Of a DNA stretch of 64,000 nt, positions 1 to 10,733 are shown one piece after another (the first letter of the stretch is position 1; the number at the start of each line of letters is the position of its first letter). Source of the DNA: Isoetes taiwanensis (taxonomy: Eukaryota; Streptophyta; Lycopodiopsida; Isoetales; Isoetaceae); assembly GCA_021234155.1 (NCBI GenBank), contig JAJEKV010000045.1, positions 2,253,654 through 2,317,653 on the forward strand, given 5' to 3'. The notes under the pieces were generated by a model, which was not told where the DNA came from, did no database searches, and saw nothing but the letters and a program-made list of their open reading frames with translations. A program made the position numbers and the translations under genes.

Positions 1-513
1 TAGCTCTTCTTTTGTCTACCCTAGTCGGTTAGTTACGTTGTCTCCTGATATGCTCTTTTTTATTTATTTTGAACTTTACGCTTTTTGGCAAGTTCTGGCC
101 TTGGAGGTTTATGACCACGTATGTTTATTTGAGTTATAGTGGAGGCAAATTTAGTTGAAGTGTTTTCCAGCAATAGATCCTCTAACCTGAACATTGGGGT
201 TGTATTTACTCCTGAGGTGTGTGAGTCTTTATTTTGTGCTTGCCTTTGTTGGGAGCCAAGCATTGGTGGGTCCCCACCATTTGTAATGCGAGATTTAATT
301 ATGCCATTGGAGTCGTTTGCCTTTCCATTCCATTCATAGTTTCTTTCCAATTCTCCATTCGTAGTTTCTTTCCATTTCTCAATGTACATGGTTTGCTCAC
401 TTTCTTGTGAGGTTTGGTGGTTCAATTTTAGTGGTCAATGTAACCTCGCAATCAAGTGCCCATAGTCTTGCAATTGTGATGCTTCTATTGAAATGGGACT
501 TTGTTTTTTCAGT
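1..513. other. Left flank, no supported gene
   Basis: T-rich sequence. The minus strand is open for 121 codons (425 down to 60), but the product is rich in N, S, T and Q, has no motif I recognise and no visible promoter. I treat it as chance openness. Confidence 0.5.
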
Positions 514-1772
514 TCGGATAGTTCATCTCGAGGATCTACTTGGCGCAAGTATTCTACACTGTGCGACATTAGAGGTTGATATTGTCGCTTGACTTTGCTA
601 GTGTGTAGGATCTTGTTTGGACTTTCTGGCAATGTCTGTTGGATGGATTTTCTTTAGTTACTCATAGTAATTTGGGCTTGAAATTTTTGCAATGGCACTT
701 CACTTTTGAAGGTCTTTGGCTGCTTTTAGTTCTTTGGCATGATGTGGACCCAACTATTTTCTGGAGAATTAGGAGTTTAGTTTTTCTTTCTCATGCTCGT
801 GTAGCCTCATTTTTTTGTAGAGTTCTTGTTTTTAGTCCACTTCTCATTAGACCCTTCAAATCGCTCTTTCTAGTTTCTTTTAAGGCATATTCAGGTGATG
901 CTACTTTGTCGGGATTTGTTGCATGAGTTTTTGGGGGTTTCCATTCTTTGCATTTTGAGGTTTTGTGGTTTTGGACACTTGTTTGTACTCCTGTATGTTT
1001 GGTTTGATGGAGCCTTCTGTTTAGGTCCACTATTTTTTCTTAGCGAGTGACTAGGTTGTACTATTTTTCCTTAGTGAGTGCGTATGTTGTGTTTGAGCTT
1101 TCGGAATTGCGATGGAGGTGTGGGGTGGTTTGGACACGTGTAGTCCCCACCCCTTGTTGTAGTTTGATTTTTCGGCGTCCGTTGATGTTATTTTTGGTGA
1201 GTCAAGTCCCTGCGTCATGATCTTTTCTCGTTTGATGTTCCTTCCCTTGCACTTTTATTTCATTTTTGTGAGATGCTCTAGGATTGGTTCTTTTTCGGCG
1301 ATGTTTTGAGTGCTAAGCTTATGTTAGTTCATCGTGGTATTCTTTTTAGTATTCTTGGTTGTTTGGATGTGCCGTGGTCTCTTGCTCCCCTTCGCCTGCT
1401 CATTTTCTTTGCCTTTGTGGTTGGAGTGGTGACATTGTACTCTTAATTCTCTTAGACGTTTTAGTTTCTTGTTTTTCTGCCTCTTTTTTCAGCATGTTGT
1501 TGCATTGTGTTGGTTGAGTGCAACTAGGCTCTAGAAGTGCGATTTATCTGCGTTTTGAGATTAGCAGATAAATCCGCTTCTTGAGGCTAGTTGAGAGTGT
1601 CCCCCTTGGAGTATTTATAGACTTGTTGTATTCCTCCCATCTTCATCAGCCGTCTTTGAGCCTCCCCCTTTGTAGTCACATGCCCCACCCTCCCTCCCCC
1701 TTTTTGTTTTAGCCCTGCGTTACAACCTTGCGTTATTGAAGTATTCTTATAGTCAATGTCTTAGTTTTTTAT
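514..1772 (+). repeat. Left arm of large inverted repeat
   Basis: This segment reappears as its reverse complement at 2670-3789. Matching landmarks include the ATAGTTCATCTCGAGG block at the outer end, the GTTGCATTGTGTTGG block near 1502 and AGTCAATGTCTTAG at the inner end. The arms differ by scattered substitutions and small indels, so this is not a recent or artefactual duplication. Both arms have a weakly open frame giving similar peptides, but frameshifts between them and the T-rich composition argue against a protein. A TATA-like TATTTATAG lies near 1611. The arms may be oppositely oriented copies of an uncharacterised transposon. Confidence 0.85.
1529..1585. repeat. Short hairpin inside the repeat arm
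   Basis: CTCTAGAAGTGCGATTTATC-TG is followed after about 14 bases by CAGATAAATCCGCTTCTTGA-G, an imperfect inverted repeat of about 21-22 bp. The same hairpin occurs reversed at about 2862-2918 in the other arm. Confidence 0.7.
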
Positions 1773-2669
1773 GTTTGAGCCTCTCCTCCTTAGGAGGCTT
1801 GTCCCACCCTCCCATCCTTTTGTGCCTTTTGGCCTTGTGTCTTTTAGTTTGATTTCCTTGTTTGGTCACTTGTCTTATGCTTGTTTCTTAGAGGTAACGT
1901 TTAGTATTTTTATTGTTGTTGTTCTTGAGCGCTCTTACAAAGACTGGCAGTCTTTGTATTGATATTGTAGTGGCTCTCCTTTTGGGAGTGATTATTCATT
2001 TTGGCATGCCTTTGTATTCAATCTTTCTCTCGTTGAGGGTTGTAGTGATGTTGTGATGGTCCTTGTGCCAAAGATATGCTTACTATTATTTTTTGGTCTA
2101 GAGTCTTCCTATAATGGTTGGTGGTTCTCGTGCCAAGTATAGGTATTGGGTTGTACTGGCCCTCTTTTCCTGAGCCCTCATGCTATGGGCATTGCTCCTT
2201 GTGGCATAGGTTTGGTGGCACTCATGCCTGGAGTAGGGCCCTTGTGCCCAGTGGTTGTTGGATTGGCGGTCTGGATTGGTGGGTTTTGCAGGTTATAGAT
2301 TGAGGTTTGTTAGCTTGGATGCACTTATTCCTCTCTGATTTCTTTGGGAGTGGCCTCTTGTGCAAGGTTGGGGTCGTCGTTGCAAATGATGGAGATGAAG
2401 GTTTACAAATCTTCATTATAACTTTGTTGTTATCAATTATTATACAAAGTTGTCTAAGGGTAGTTGATTATACTTGTACACTTGATAAGGTTATTATGTA
2501 CACCTAAAAAGGCCGGTGGGCATGAGGGTTTTGTTGAAAGTGTTTTAAGAATATGTTGTATCTTTTTATTTTGGAAGTAAAGAGGAGGGCTCCTATGGCT
2601 CATTCATTCATTAGCCCATTGTACAAGATAACCTCGCAAGATCAAGAAGTTGAACAAGGAGCCAATCAA
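1773..2669. other. Spacer between inverted-repeat arms
   Basis: About 0.9 kb of T/G-rich sequence unique to the loop. The short open frames have no recognisable domains. I see no gene. Confidence 0.5.
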
Positions 2670-3789
2670 CATAAAAAACTAAGACATTGACTATAAGAAT
2701 ACTACAATAACGCAAGGTTGTAACGCAGGGCTAAAACTAAAAAGGGGGAGGGGGGTGGGGCATGCGACTAAAGGGGGAGGCTCAAAGACGGCTGATGAAG
2801 ATGGAAGGAATGCAACAAGTCTATAAATACTCCAAGGGGGACTCTCACAACTATCCTCAAGAAGCGGATTTATCTGCTAATCTCAAAACGCAGATAAATC
2901 GCACTTCTAGAGCCTAGTTGCACTCAACCAACACAATGCAACAACATGCTGAAAAAAGAGGCAGAAAGACAAGAAACTAAAAGTCTAAACTATCCTAAGC
3001 TTAGCACTCAAAACATTGCCGAAAAGAACCAATCCTAGAGCATCTCACAAAAATGAAATAAAAGTGCAAGGGAAGGAACATCAAACGAGAAAAAAATCAT
3101 GACCAGGGACCTGACTCACTAAAAATAACATCAAAGGACGCCGAAAAATCAAACTATAGCTCCATCAACAAGGGGTGGGGACTACACGTGTCCAAACCAC
3201 CACACCTCCATCGCAATTCTGAAAGCTTAAACACAACATACTCACTCACTAAGAAAAAAATAGCACAACATATTCACTCGCTAAAATAGTAGACCTAAAC
3301 AAAAGGCTCCATTAAACCAAACATACAGGAGTACAAACAAGTGTCCAAAATCACAAAACCTCAAAATGCAAAGAATGGAAACCCCAAGCAACTCATGCAA
3401 CAAAGCCCGACAAAGTAGCATCAACTGAAAATGCCTCAAGAGAAACTAGAAAGAGCGATTTGAAAGGTCTAATGAGAAGTGGACTAAAAAACAAGAACTC
3501 TGCAAACAAGAATGAGGCTACACGAGCATGAGAAAGAAAAACTGAACTCCTAATTCTCCAAAAGATAGCTGGATCCACGTCATGCCAGAGAACTAACAGT
3601 AGCCAAAGAACTTCAAAAGTGAAGTGCCATTGCAAAAATTTTAAGCCCAAATTGCTATGGGTAACTAAGGAAAATCCATCCAACAGACATTGCCAAAAAA
3701 GTCCAAACAAGTCAAGCGACAATGTCAACCTCTAATGTCGCACAGTGTAGAATACTTGCGCCAAGTAGATCCTCGAGATGAACTATCGG
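2670..3789 (-). repeat. Right arm of large inverted repeat
   Basis: Reverse-complement copy of 514-1772, about 140 bp shorter because of indels. Homology ends abruptly at both sides: inward at ATAAAAAACTAAG and outward just after GAGATGAACTATCGG. Confidence 0.85.
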
Positions 3790-4640
3790 CACAAGGATTA
3801 ACCAAGGTGGACTGCCCTTCAATCTCCCACGCGAGCACGCGAGCACGACTCAAAGTTGACAAGTACAGAACAAGTAAATAGAAAAGGTGAGAAATAATAA
3901 GTGGATTGACAATTATCAACTTTGCAAACAAAAATATGAGCATCGACTACATGAGAAAGAAAAACAAACTGCTAAGCCGTCAAGAGGGAAATACCCAGAA
4001 GTAGCTGAAGAGCTTACCATTGGACAAATTTGAGCCCAAAATACTATAGAGCATTGGAGGGGGCTAGAAATCAAAAGGAGTCTCTTAACTTCTACTCTCC
4101 TAAAGCAAGTAGGCAATAAAGCAAGAGCCACTCTCCACCTAGCACAAAGGTCATTGTCAACACGCGACCGAACATCGTGAAGAAAAGTAAACTCTAGCTC
4201 TAATGAATTGTCAATCAAACAAAAGTAAAATATAATGTCACTCATGTGCATACAGGACCTAAACCTAAGGAGTGAGGAATTTAAGGTTGCAAAGATAGAC
4301 AATACGCTCGAAGCTACGCAAATTGTACTAAAAGACTGGCACCACAATTGCTTGGTGTTCTTGAAAACCACAACAGGTGAAAACCATAAACTGGACAAAA
4401 TGAGACTTGGAAAAAGAAAAGGCGGACATTAACAAATTGTATAGAACACATAAGGCAAATAAAAGGGATGACTTAAATGGCACAAAGGGCCTCACAACAA
4501 CACGAGCTCCACGAAGGGAAGCGATTTGACATTTAAGACCTAAAAAGGTATAACCAAATACGTGAGAGAGCGTCTAAAGAGCCGAGCCACTTTTACATAG
4601 GGCATTTAATGTGCTATACTATAAACTCAAGAAAACTTGA
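3790..4640. other. Non-coding flank of the inverted repeat
   Basis: A-rich on the plus strand. A 160-codon open frame on the minus strand (4398 to 3916) gives a Cys/Ser/Phe-rich peptide without recognisable domains, similar in style to peptides from the repeat arms. It is probably part of the same old repeat family, not a gene. Confidence 0.4.
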
Positions 4641-4684
4641 GCATGTTGTTGCATTGTGTTGGTTGAGTGCAACTAGGCTCTAGA
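4641..4684 (+). repeat. Short third copy of repeat-arm sequence
   Basis: About 44 bp beginning GCATGTTGTTGCATTG match 1492-1534 of the left arm in the same orientation and then stop. It lies outside the right arm and could be a terminal fragment of the transposon that gave rise to the arms. Confidence 0.8.
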
Positions 4685-7495
4685 ATGTTATTCAGCAGAA
4701 CTATTTATTTAAAGCACTGAACAGAGTTTTGATGATCAGATAAGCATTCTGGCTTCCCTTTTCCTTTCGACTGTAATAATTGATTTATTTACTCTTTAGA
4801 TGTACATTTTATTGACATAGATTTGCCTCTGCCAGCGTCTTAAAACATATCCCTTCTTTTGGTTGTTTTGCTAGGGCATCTTAGTATGAGCTTGTTCTCC
4901 AATTTCCTCTACATTCTGTGTGGTGACAATACTTATCTGTCTTCTTCTTTCGCCCCCTTCTCATCCCTTAACTTAGCGCCAAAACTCGTTTACCTCTTTG
5001 TCTAGGTATTGGTTCTTGGCCTCGCACATTGATTTTCGGTAAGCTTTTGTTGATGTATTGGATTGATGAAGCTCTCAGAATACTCCGGATAAAGGGATCC
5101 TTGACACTGCTAAAACTTGATATGCCGGTATTATTGCTTGCATATAGGTTTAGAAGATGTAAAATCATAATCTCAGCATGCTTTGCTTGCAGGTGATGGG
5201 TATTTTTTATTTTTAGAGGAGATTTTGTATTTTCTAGATAAGGCAGCCTTAGCAAGCTTTACAAGCTTTTTAATTTAAAATTGGTCTTATAGATGAATGG
5301 ACTTTAGTCTTATAGTTCAATGATTCTAGAAAATTAAAGAGTGGTTACTTGGTGAATGCTTACAATATTCTTGCCTGCTGCAAATTCAACTCAGGTATTC
5401 TTTTACTTTGTAGTTCTATTGATGTTATTCTGGATCAACTATTCAGCCATACATTGCTGGAAGATTAAACATTCTATTGCTTTTGAAATCGTTTCTTTTA
5501 TGCAGATTCCTTTCTCTTCCTTCTATTTTGTGACCCCTAATTCTATGCTCTTTTTGCAGTTGGGAAGTGACAAACATCAGGTTTTTCAAAAGAAAGAAAT
5601 ATCATTCTATTGTTGTGCAGCTAAAAAAGAGATTTTTTTCACAAACATTGTCCTCTAGTAACATAATTCATTGGACAGTTGTTTTTGGCTTGATCCACTG
5701 ACTACTGCATGTTCTTGCATCAGAAATTATGTATAAGAACATTGGGCTACATTGAACATTTAACTGAAGAGATTCTACTCCAAAAAACACTCTAGAATGG
5801 ATATGGCAGAGCAAGCTTTGGATGTTTATGGTCGTATGGATTCTATTTCAAATGGGTATAGCATACAATTCCTCTTCCCAATTTATTGTGCAGGCAGTCA
5901 CCTCCTTGTTGGTGCATCACAAACAAATATCACTCATCTATTTACTCCAATGTGAGTTTCTTTTCCTGCTTTATTTTGTTCCCCAAAGCATGCATTTAAG
6001 GAGATCCTAGCTATATACATTTAATTGGCTGGGGATGCATTTGTGCATGCATGTGGCAAAAAAATTAGATCTATGTGATCTTTAAGTTAATCAAATTTGT
6101 GGATCGCAATGCATTTGGACATCTTTATGGCATATAAGCATCTCCATGCGTAAGGTCTCTATTATGCACTTTAATTTTGATTAAAAGCAGAATAAACTTT
6201 TGGTCTGGATTTATGTAGTTCGTCTCCTTTAGCATCATATGCACAATCCTATTTTTGTAGATCCAATATCATTCTGTTGTAGGAAAGAGAAAAGTAGGAG
6301 AAAGTTCGCATTTGAGGACCAACTCTTTTCTTCAAATATCTTGGACTCCAATGATGAAGAATGATGACATCTAAGAGTGCCAAGTAAAAACTATCTTTTG
6401 TTTCCTTCTGGCAAGTTGTTGTCTTGACATGTATGCTGTTATTGTGCATGGCTTATGGCTGATATCCAATGGGTTGGGTTCAATGTATGACCAGGACGTT
6501 GATGAAGAATTTTCAATCCTTTGCATTGAACTGAGGCTCGTCACTTGCATGGGTAAATGGGGAGTTTTGAAACATGTCATTGACAGATCATACGAGTTGC
6601 ATAAGATTCAAACAAAGCAAATTCCTTTGACCGGCCAATCCTGTATTGCAAATTCACAAGAGGAAACTGGAATTGTGGATTAAGAAGCATCTGGAGATCA
6701 TATGTTATTTTGATTTGGAAAAGGTTTGCAAGCTAAAGGTTGCATATTAGGTATGCTCTCGAGGTTTAAGAAAAAACTCTGGTGCCTTTGCTTCCTCTTC
6801 TCAGGATTGGCAAGAGAGCAGGGCACAAAAAGCGGAATTTTTTAGATTCTTAATATTCCTTAAGAAAGTTAAGAAAGCTTCATTAGGAATCAACAAAGTA
6901 GTATTTCGTAATTGACGCATAAGGTTCGTGGGAAAATGAATATACTTAAACGGCATCGACTTGGGTATGGTAGACCAAGTTCTGAAAATGGTCACGTACC
7001 AAGGCAATGTAGCGTGGCATCAACCATTCTTCTATTCTTTCACATGTGATTATTGATGAGTTTTGGCAAACATTACTGCATTGTCAGATGCTTCAGAAAC
7101 AGCAGAGCAAAATCTCATTGCCAGCTCCCAAAACCTTAATGGATGTTCTTTTGCAAAACTGGGTGTATTTCGATCATTGTCATTCAGATATATTGCAGGT
7201 AAGGTTGTTTATAATTTACGTACAATATGATGTTTGTCTGTATCCCTTGATCATGAACACTATAGACATAACACATGGATTATAATTTAACTGTGTAATA
7301 TTTACGGGGCTCCGCAAACTACTGGTAACACATTATTACCCCTTGTTTATGAACAATCACATTGAATGATCACAAAAGGTGAACAATCACATGTAAAGCC
7401 CACCGACGAAGGAACCAAACAGCTTGTTTCAAGTGTTCGCAAGTTTGAGCCCAACTAAACCCTCTGCCTCAATTTGCACTACCCTTCTCAAACAA
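4685..7495. other. Intergenic sequence, no supported gene
   Basis: AT-rich. Short open stretches at 5356-5658, 6429-6683 and 7046-7200 (the last ending in a GCAG/GTAAGG splice-like junction) have no domain I recognise. The upstream end of the NPF gene may lie in the last few hundred bases, but I cannot place it. Confidence 0.4.
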
Positions 7496-8362
7496 GCTCT
7501 TGATCTTGTCCATGATGGCACCGTTGATTCCAAAGGATTTCTAACAGAAAAACATTCTTCCGGTCGATGGCGTGCTTCCTTTTTAATTTTTGATTCATTC
7601 TTGCCTCATGCTCAGCTTGCATTTTTTCTTCTATTTATTAGCAATAGGTTGGAATCAATTAGAGCACTAAAAGTTTGGATTTTTTTTTGCCCTTTTTTTT
7701 GTTCTGATTTGGTCCTATTTGATTAATTGCAGCCAATGAGGCCGCTGACAGAATTGCATATTATGGTGTTTCTGCAATCTGATCAGTTAGTTACTTCGTG
7801 AAAGAATTGCATCAAGGCACTGCCACTACAGTTAAGAATGTGACTGATTGACAGGGCACAGTTTTTATAATTACCTTATTGGGTGCTTTTGTAGCAGACA
7901 CTTATTGGGGTAGTTATAGAACTATTATCATTACCTCAATTGTGTACTTAATTGTGAGAACAAATCCTTTTCTTGTTTGCTAAAATACTCTGTCATGAAC
8001 ACAAACAAGATATTAACTTTTTTTTATTATAGTTTCTAATGCAGGGCCTAGCATTGCTCACACCATCAGTTTCTGTGAGTATATTGAAGTCAGAAAAGTG
8101 CACAGATAAGAATGGATGTCCTCCTCCAACGACAAGTTAAGTTGGATTTTTCTTTGCTGCTCTTTATGTTGTGGCATTAGGATCTGGTGCCATGAAGCCA
8201 TGTGTTTCTTCCTTTGGAGCAGATCAATTTGATGAGACAGATGATGAGAAAAAGAAGCAGAAGACCTCCAGAAGACCTCCTTTTTTAACTGATGATTGTG
8301 GGGCATTTATGCAGGGATTTTTCTCTCTGTGACCTTCTTGGTCTATGTTCACAATTAGTGAG
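7496..8362 (+). pseudogene. NPF/PTR transporter pseudogene, 5' half
   Basis: Relic of a proton-coupled oligopeptide/nitrate transporter (NPF, also called PTR2/POT), a 12-helix membrane protein. Three exon pieces are visible. About 7496-7590 encodes DGTVDSKG....GRWRASF, the usual N-terminal block. 7733-7953 encodes ANEAADRIAYYGVSA, LHQGTATTVKNVTD and GAFVADTYWGSYRT. 8045-8362 encodes GLALLTPSVS, GCPPPT, FFFAALYVVALGSGAMKPC, SFGADQFDE and AGIFLSVTFLVYV. Splice signals are mostly good: acceptor at 7731-7732, donor GTGAGA at 7954, acceptor ending at 8044. It is dead. There are in-frame stops at 7780, 7849, 8138, 8290, 8293, 8356 and 8359, and an 11-bp tandem duplication (8259-8280) that shifts the frame. 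The exon is cut at 8362 by the retrotransposon array and resumes at 15800. Confidence 0.88.
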
Positions 8363-9913
8363 TGTGACGGCCCCAGCTCATATACGATGCCCCGATCGTA
8401 TACAAACTGGAGATCATCCCTCAAACCAGCATCTGCTCACTGACGTGAGGCCGTCCACCTAACATCGGGCTTCTGATGGTGGTCAAGAACTCGACGGGGA
8501 AGAATGGACGTGTCATTCATCCCGTCTCCCTCGGGATCGATCTAACTGCGGAAGCGTAAACACACATGAGCACATGACATAAATCAACAATAACTTACCC
8601 ACCTCGAAGGGTGGTCCACCATACCACAATAGCTGCAACAACACATCAGTACATCAACATAACATGGGGAAATCCTACCCAGGCTCAGACTCTTGGGGTG
8701 AGACTGACGGCTTGAGTCTCCAGATAGCAATGCAGACAGAATTCATGGCAAACGGATTTGGCTGGCATAGAACATGGTCGTTGGGTAGTCCACTCCATCC
8801 GCCCCTCCTGTGCATACTTTGCAGATAGGCTGAAAAGTATTGGAGCCTGACCGTAGCCTGCCGGGTTCATAGCCAAAGGGGCTACTACTGGGTTGCATCT
8901 CCCCAGCTCCCGATTTGGCAGGAGGAGATCACTCTCCTCCAGAAGGTGCATGCCAATCACAGGCGAGCTAGAGAGCCACTGCTCGTATACGACTTGAACC
9001 CCTAGAAGATGACGCATCACCCAAGAGGTGTCGAGCCCATACCCTGCCCTCACGCAGTGCCAGGGTATTAGGCCTAGCCCACAATGTTCCCCGCACCAGA
9101 GGGATCAACTGTGATCAGACAAGTCCTCCCTTGTCAGCCGGTCTAGCTCCGCCATCCACAGCCAGGCGGGCTCTTATGCACAGGCCGCATTAATTGGGAA
9201 TTAATGGGCTAAAACTAGGATCATACAACTACTTGGGCTCTGGGTCTCTACCCCCCTTCCCAATACACAAGAGTGGCGCATAGAATGATAAAACATCATC
9301 ACACCAGAACTGAAAATAATAGAATACACCTATTCTAGTCTACCTAATCATACATGGTTAGGTTCCTTTGTTAGTGCCTATCATTCTTAGGCTGTAGGGG
9401 TCGCCTATAGCTAAGAATGAATACGAATCCTATCGAATGAGAGCTGAAAACTCGGATTTAACTATCGGATCAACCACTAACCCGCTTCTTGGCTGGCTCC
9501 CACTCCTCTGAAGGCATCCATGCTGCTGGTTCTCGAGGCTGCTGGTCTTGGATCGAGCTGCAACCTAGGAATTCCGGTTCCTCTGCTACTGTTCAGGTGA
9601 AAGGGCGTCCAATGCTGCTCCAATCCGACCTATAGGGCCTGGAAATCGAAAGGGTTTCCCTTTTAGGGTTTATGTCCCTTTATCACCACGAATTTAGGGC
9701 TGGTCCCTTTTGGTCAATGGGCTATTGCCACATGGCAAAAGGTATTATATTCACATGTGGTCTTAACATGTGCAATATAATGGTTCACGGGGTCGCACCC
9801 TAGGGTACTTCCCCTTTATGGTCGCTGTGTACATGTCGTTTGAGTCGACATGTACTAGTGACGTGTCAGTATAATATACGTATTCATACCGTATATTATT
9901 CTGGAACGTCACA
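8363..9913 (-). repeat. LTR 1 (long, divergent copy)
   Basis: 1551 bp, about 400 bp longer than the other three. The extra block lies at about 9208-9611, between GGGAATTAATGGG and TGCTGCTCCAATCC. It also differs from LTRs 2-4 by many substitutions and small indels. Being outermost on the left, it is the 3' LTR of the minus-oriented array. Confidence 0.93.
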
Positions 9914-9981
9914 TTCTCCCCACCTTGGATTGATGCTGTCCGCAGCATCACGAGTCTTCTTCAACCATCTTCCTTCAAACC

Positions 9982-10047
9982 CCTCCAAGAGTGCGCGAGA
10001 AGGGGGTTAGGTTCGGACCTAACTGTGCCCTGGCGCACCCTTAGAGG
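9982..10047. repeat. Nested stem-loop module 1
   Basis: Outer stem: CCTCCAAGAGTGCGC pairs with GCGCACCCTTAGAGG (13 of 15 pairs). Inner stem: GTTAGGT pairs with ACCTAAC around a TCGG loop. Repeated at 11941-12006 and 13912-13977 in the other internal domains. Confidence 0.85.
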
Positions 10048-10195
10048 TGTTGCCCCTTTTCTGCCCTAAACCTTCCAATTTACTCATATTAACACACTTT
10101 TCCTGCTAATTTCAGCATTTTAAGTAAGATTCTACCATTACTTTTATACCTTGAGTAAGTTTTGAGCAATTTTTCCGAGGTCCTTTTTGGGGACC

Positions 10196-10261
10196 CCTCC
10201 AAGAGTGCGCGAGGAGGGTGTTAGGTCATGACCTAACTATGCTTTGGCGCACCCTTAGAGG
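10196..10261. repeat. Nested stem-loop module 2
   Basis: Same outer stem as module 1. The inner stem TTAGGT/ACCTAA is kept but the loop is CATG. Repeated at 12155-12220 and 14110-14175. Confidence 0.85.
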
Positions 10262-10410
10262 TGTTGCTCCAATTTTTAATTTTTACTTACCACTTTTCTG
10301 TGTTTTAGCATACAAATTTAACTAATTCGAGTTTTTTAAAGGGGGTTTCATCTTTTCTGTTACAATTTAGGGTTCCTAAGGCCGAGTTCTAGAGCTCATA
10401 TGGGGTGACC

Positions 10411-10476
10411 CCTCTAAGAGTGCGTGAGAGACCAATTAGGTATGGACCTAACATGCTCCTGGCGCACCCTTGGAGG
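10411..10476. repeat. Nested stem-loop module 3
   Basis: Outer stem: CCTCTAAGAGTGCGT with GCGCACCCTTGGAGG. Several bases differ from module 1, but pairing is kept by G-U wobbles. The inner stem TTAGGT/ACCTAA has an ATGG loop. Repeated at 12370-12435 and 14325-14390. Confidence 0.83.
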
Positions 10477-10720
10477 TGTCGGCTAAAAAGTGACTAAAAT
10501 TTATTAGTCTTTCCTAGGTGACTTTCTTCTATCTATTTCATCTTAAATATGTTCTCTAATTATCCCTAATTCTAGACAATTACTAACTCTACTCTGGAAA
10601 AAAAAAATTTCCCACTACTCGAGGTTCGTGCTTGGCTTTTATCTCCAAGACTGAATGTCTAGATTAGTTAGTTCCTATAGGATTACGGTCAGTGCTCGAT
10701 CCTGGTCTGCCAAGATCAGA

Positions 10721-10732
10721 GCTCTGATACCA
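10721..10732 (-). other. Primer-binding site (initiator tRNA-Met type)
   Basis: The minus strand reads TGGTATCAGAGC one base after the LTR 2 end. This is the usual plant retrotransposon primer site matching the 3' end of initiator tRNA-Met. Equivalent sites precede LTR 3 (12692) and LTR 4 (14648). Confidence 0.9.
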
Positions 10733-10733
10733 T

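Larger units (their letters stand above)
9914..10733 (-). repeat. Internal domain 1 (non-coding, three hairpins)
   Basis: 820 bp from the polypurine-tract complement (9914-9924) to the PBS complement (10721-10732). No open reading frame of note. It contains three nested stem-loop modules at 9982-10047, 10196-10261 and 10411-10476, separated by AT-rich spacers of about 150 bp. Confidence 0.92.

Noticed and set aside
514-3789. Hydrophobic open frames in both inverted-repeat arms as a membrane protein
   Set aside because: T-rich DNA gives hydrophobic peptides by chance. The two arms are shifted relative to each other by frame-changing indels, so the frame is not conserved.
5770-5900. PPR-like start (MAEQALDVYGRM)
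   Set aside because: Only one short match, with no further motif in any frame. Too weak to call.
7733-8362. TGA read as Trp (alternative code or organellar DNA)
   Set aside because: A TAA also replaces Gln, a TAG is present, and frameshifts occur. TGG codons are still used for Trp in the same exon, and spliceosomal introns are present. Decay of a nuclear gene explains all of it.
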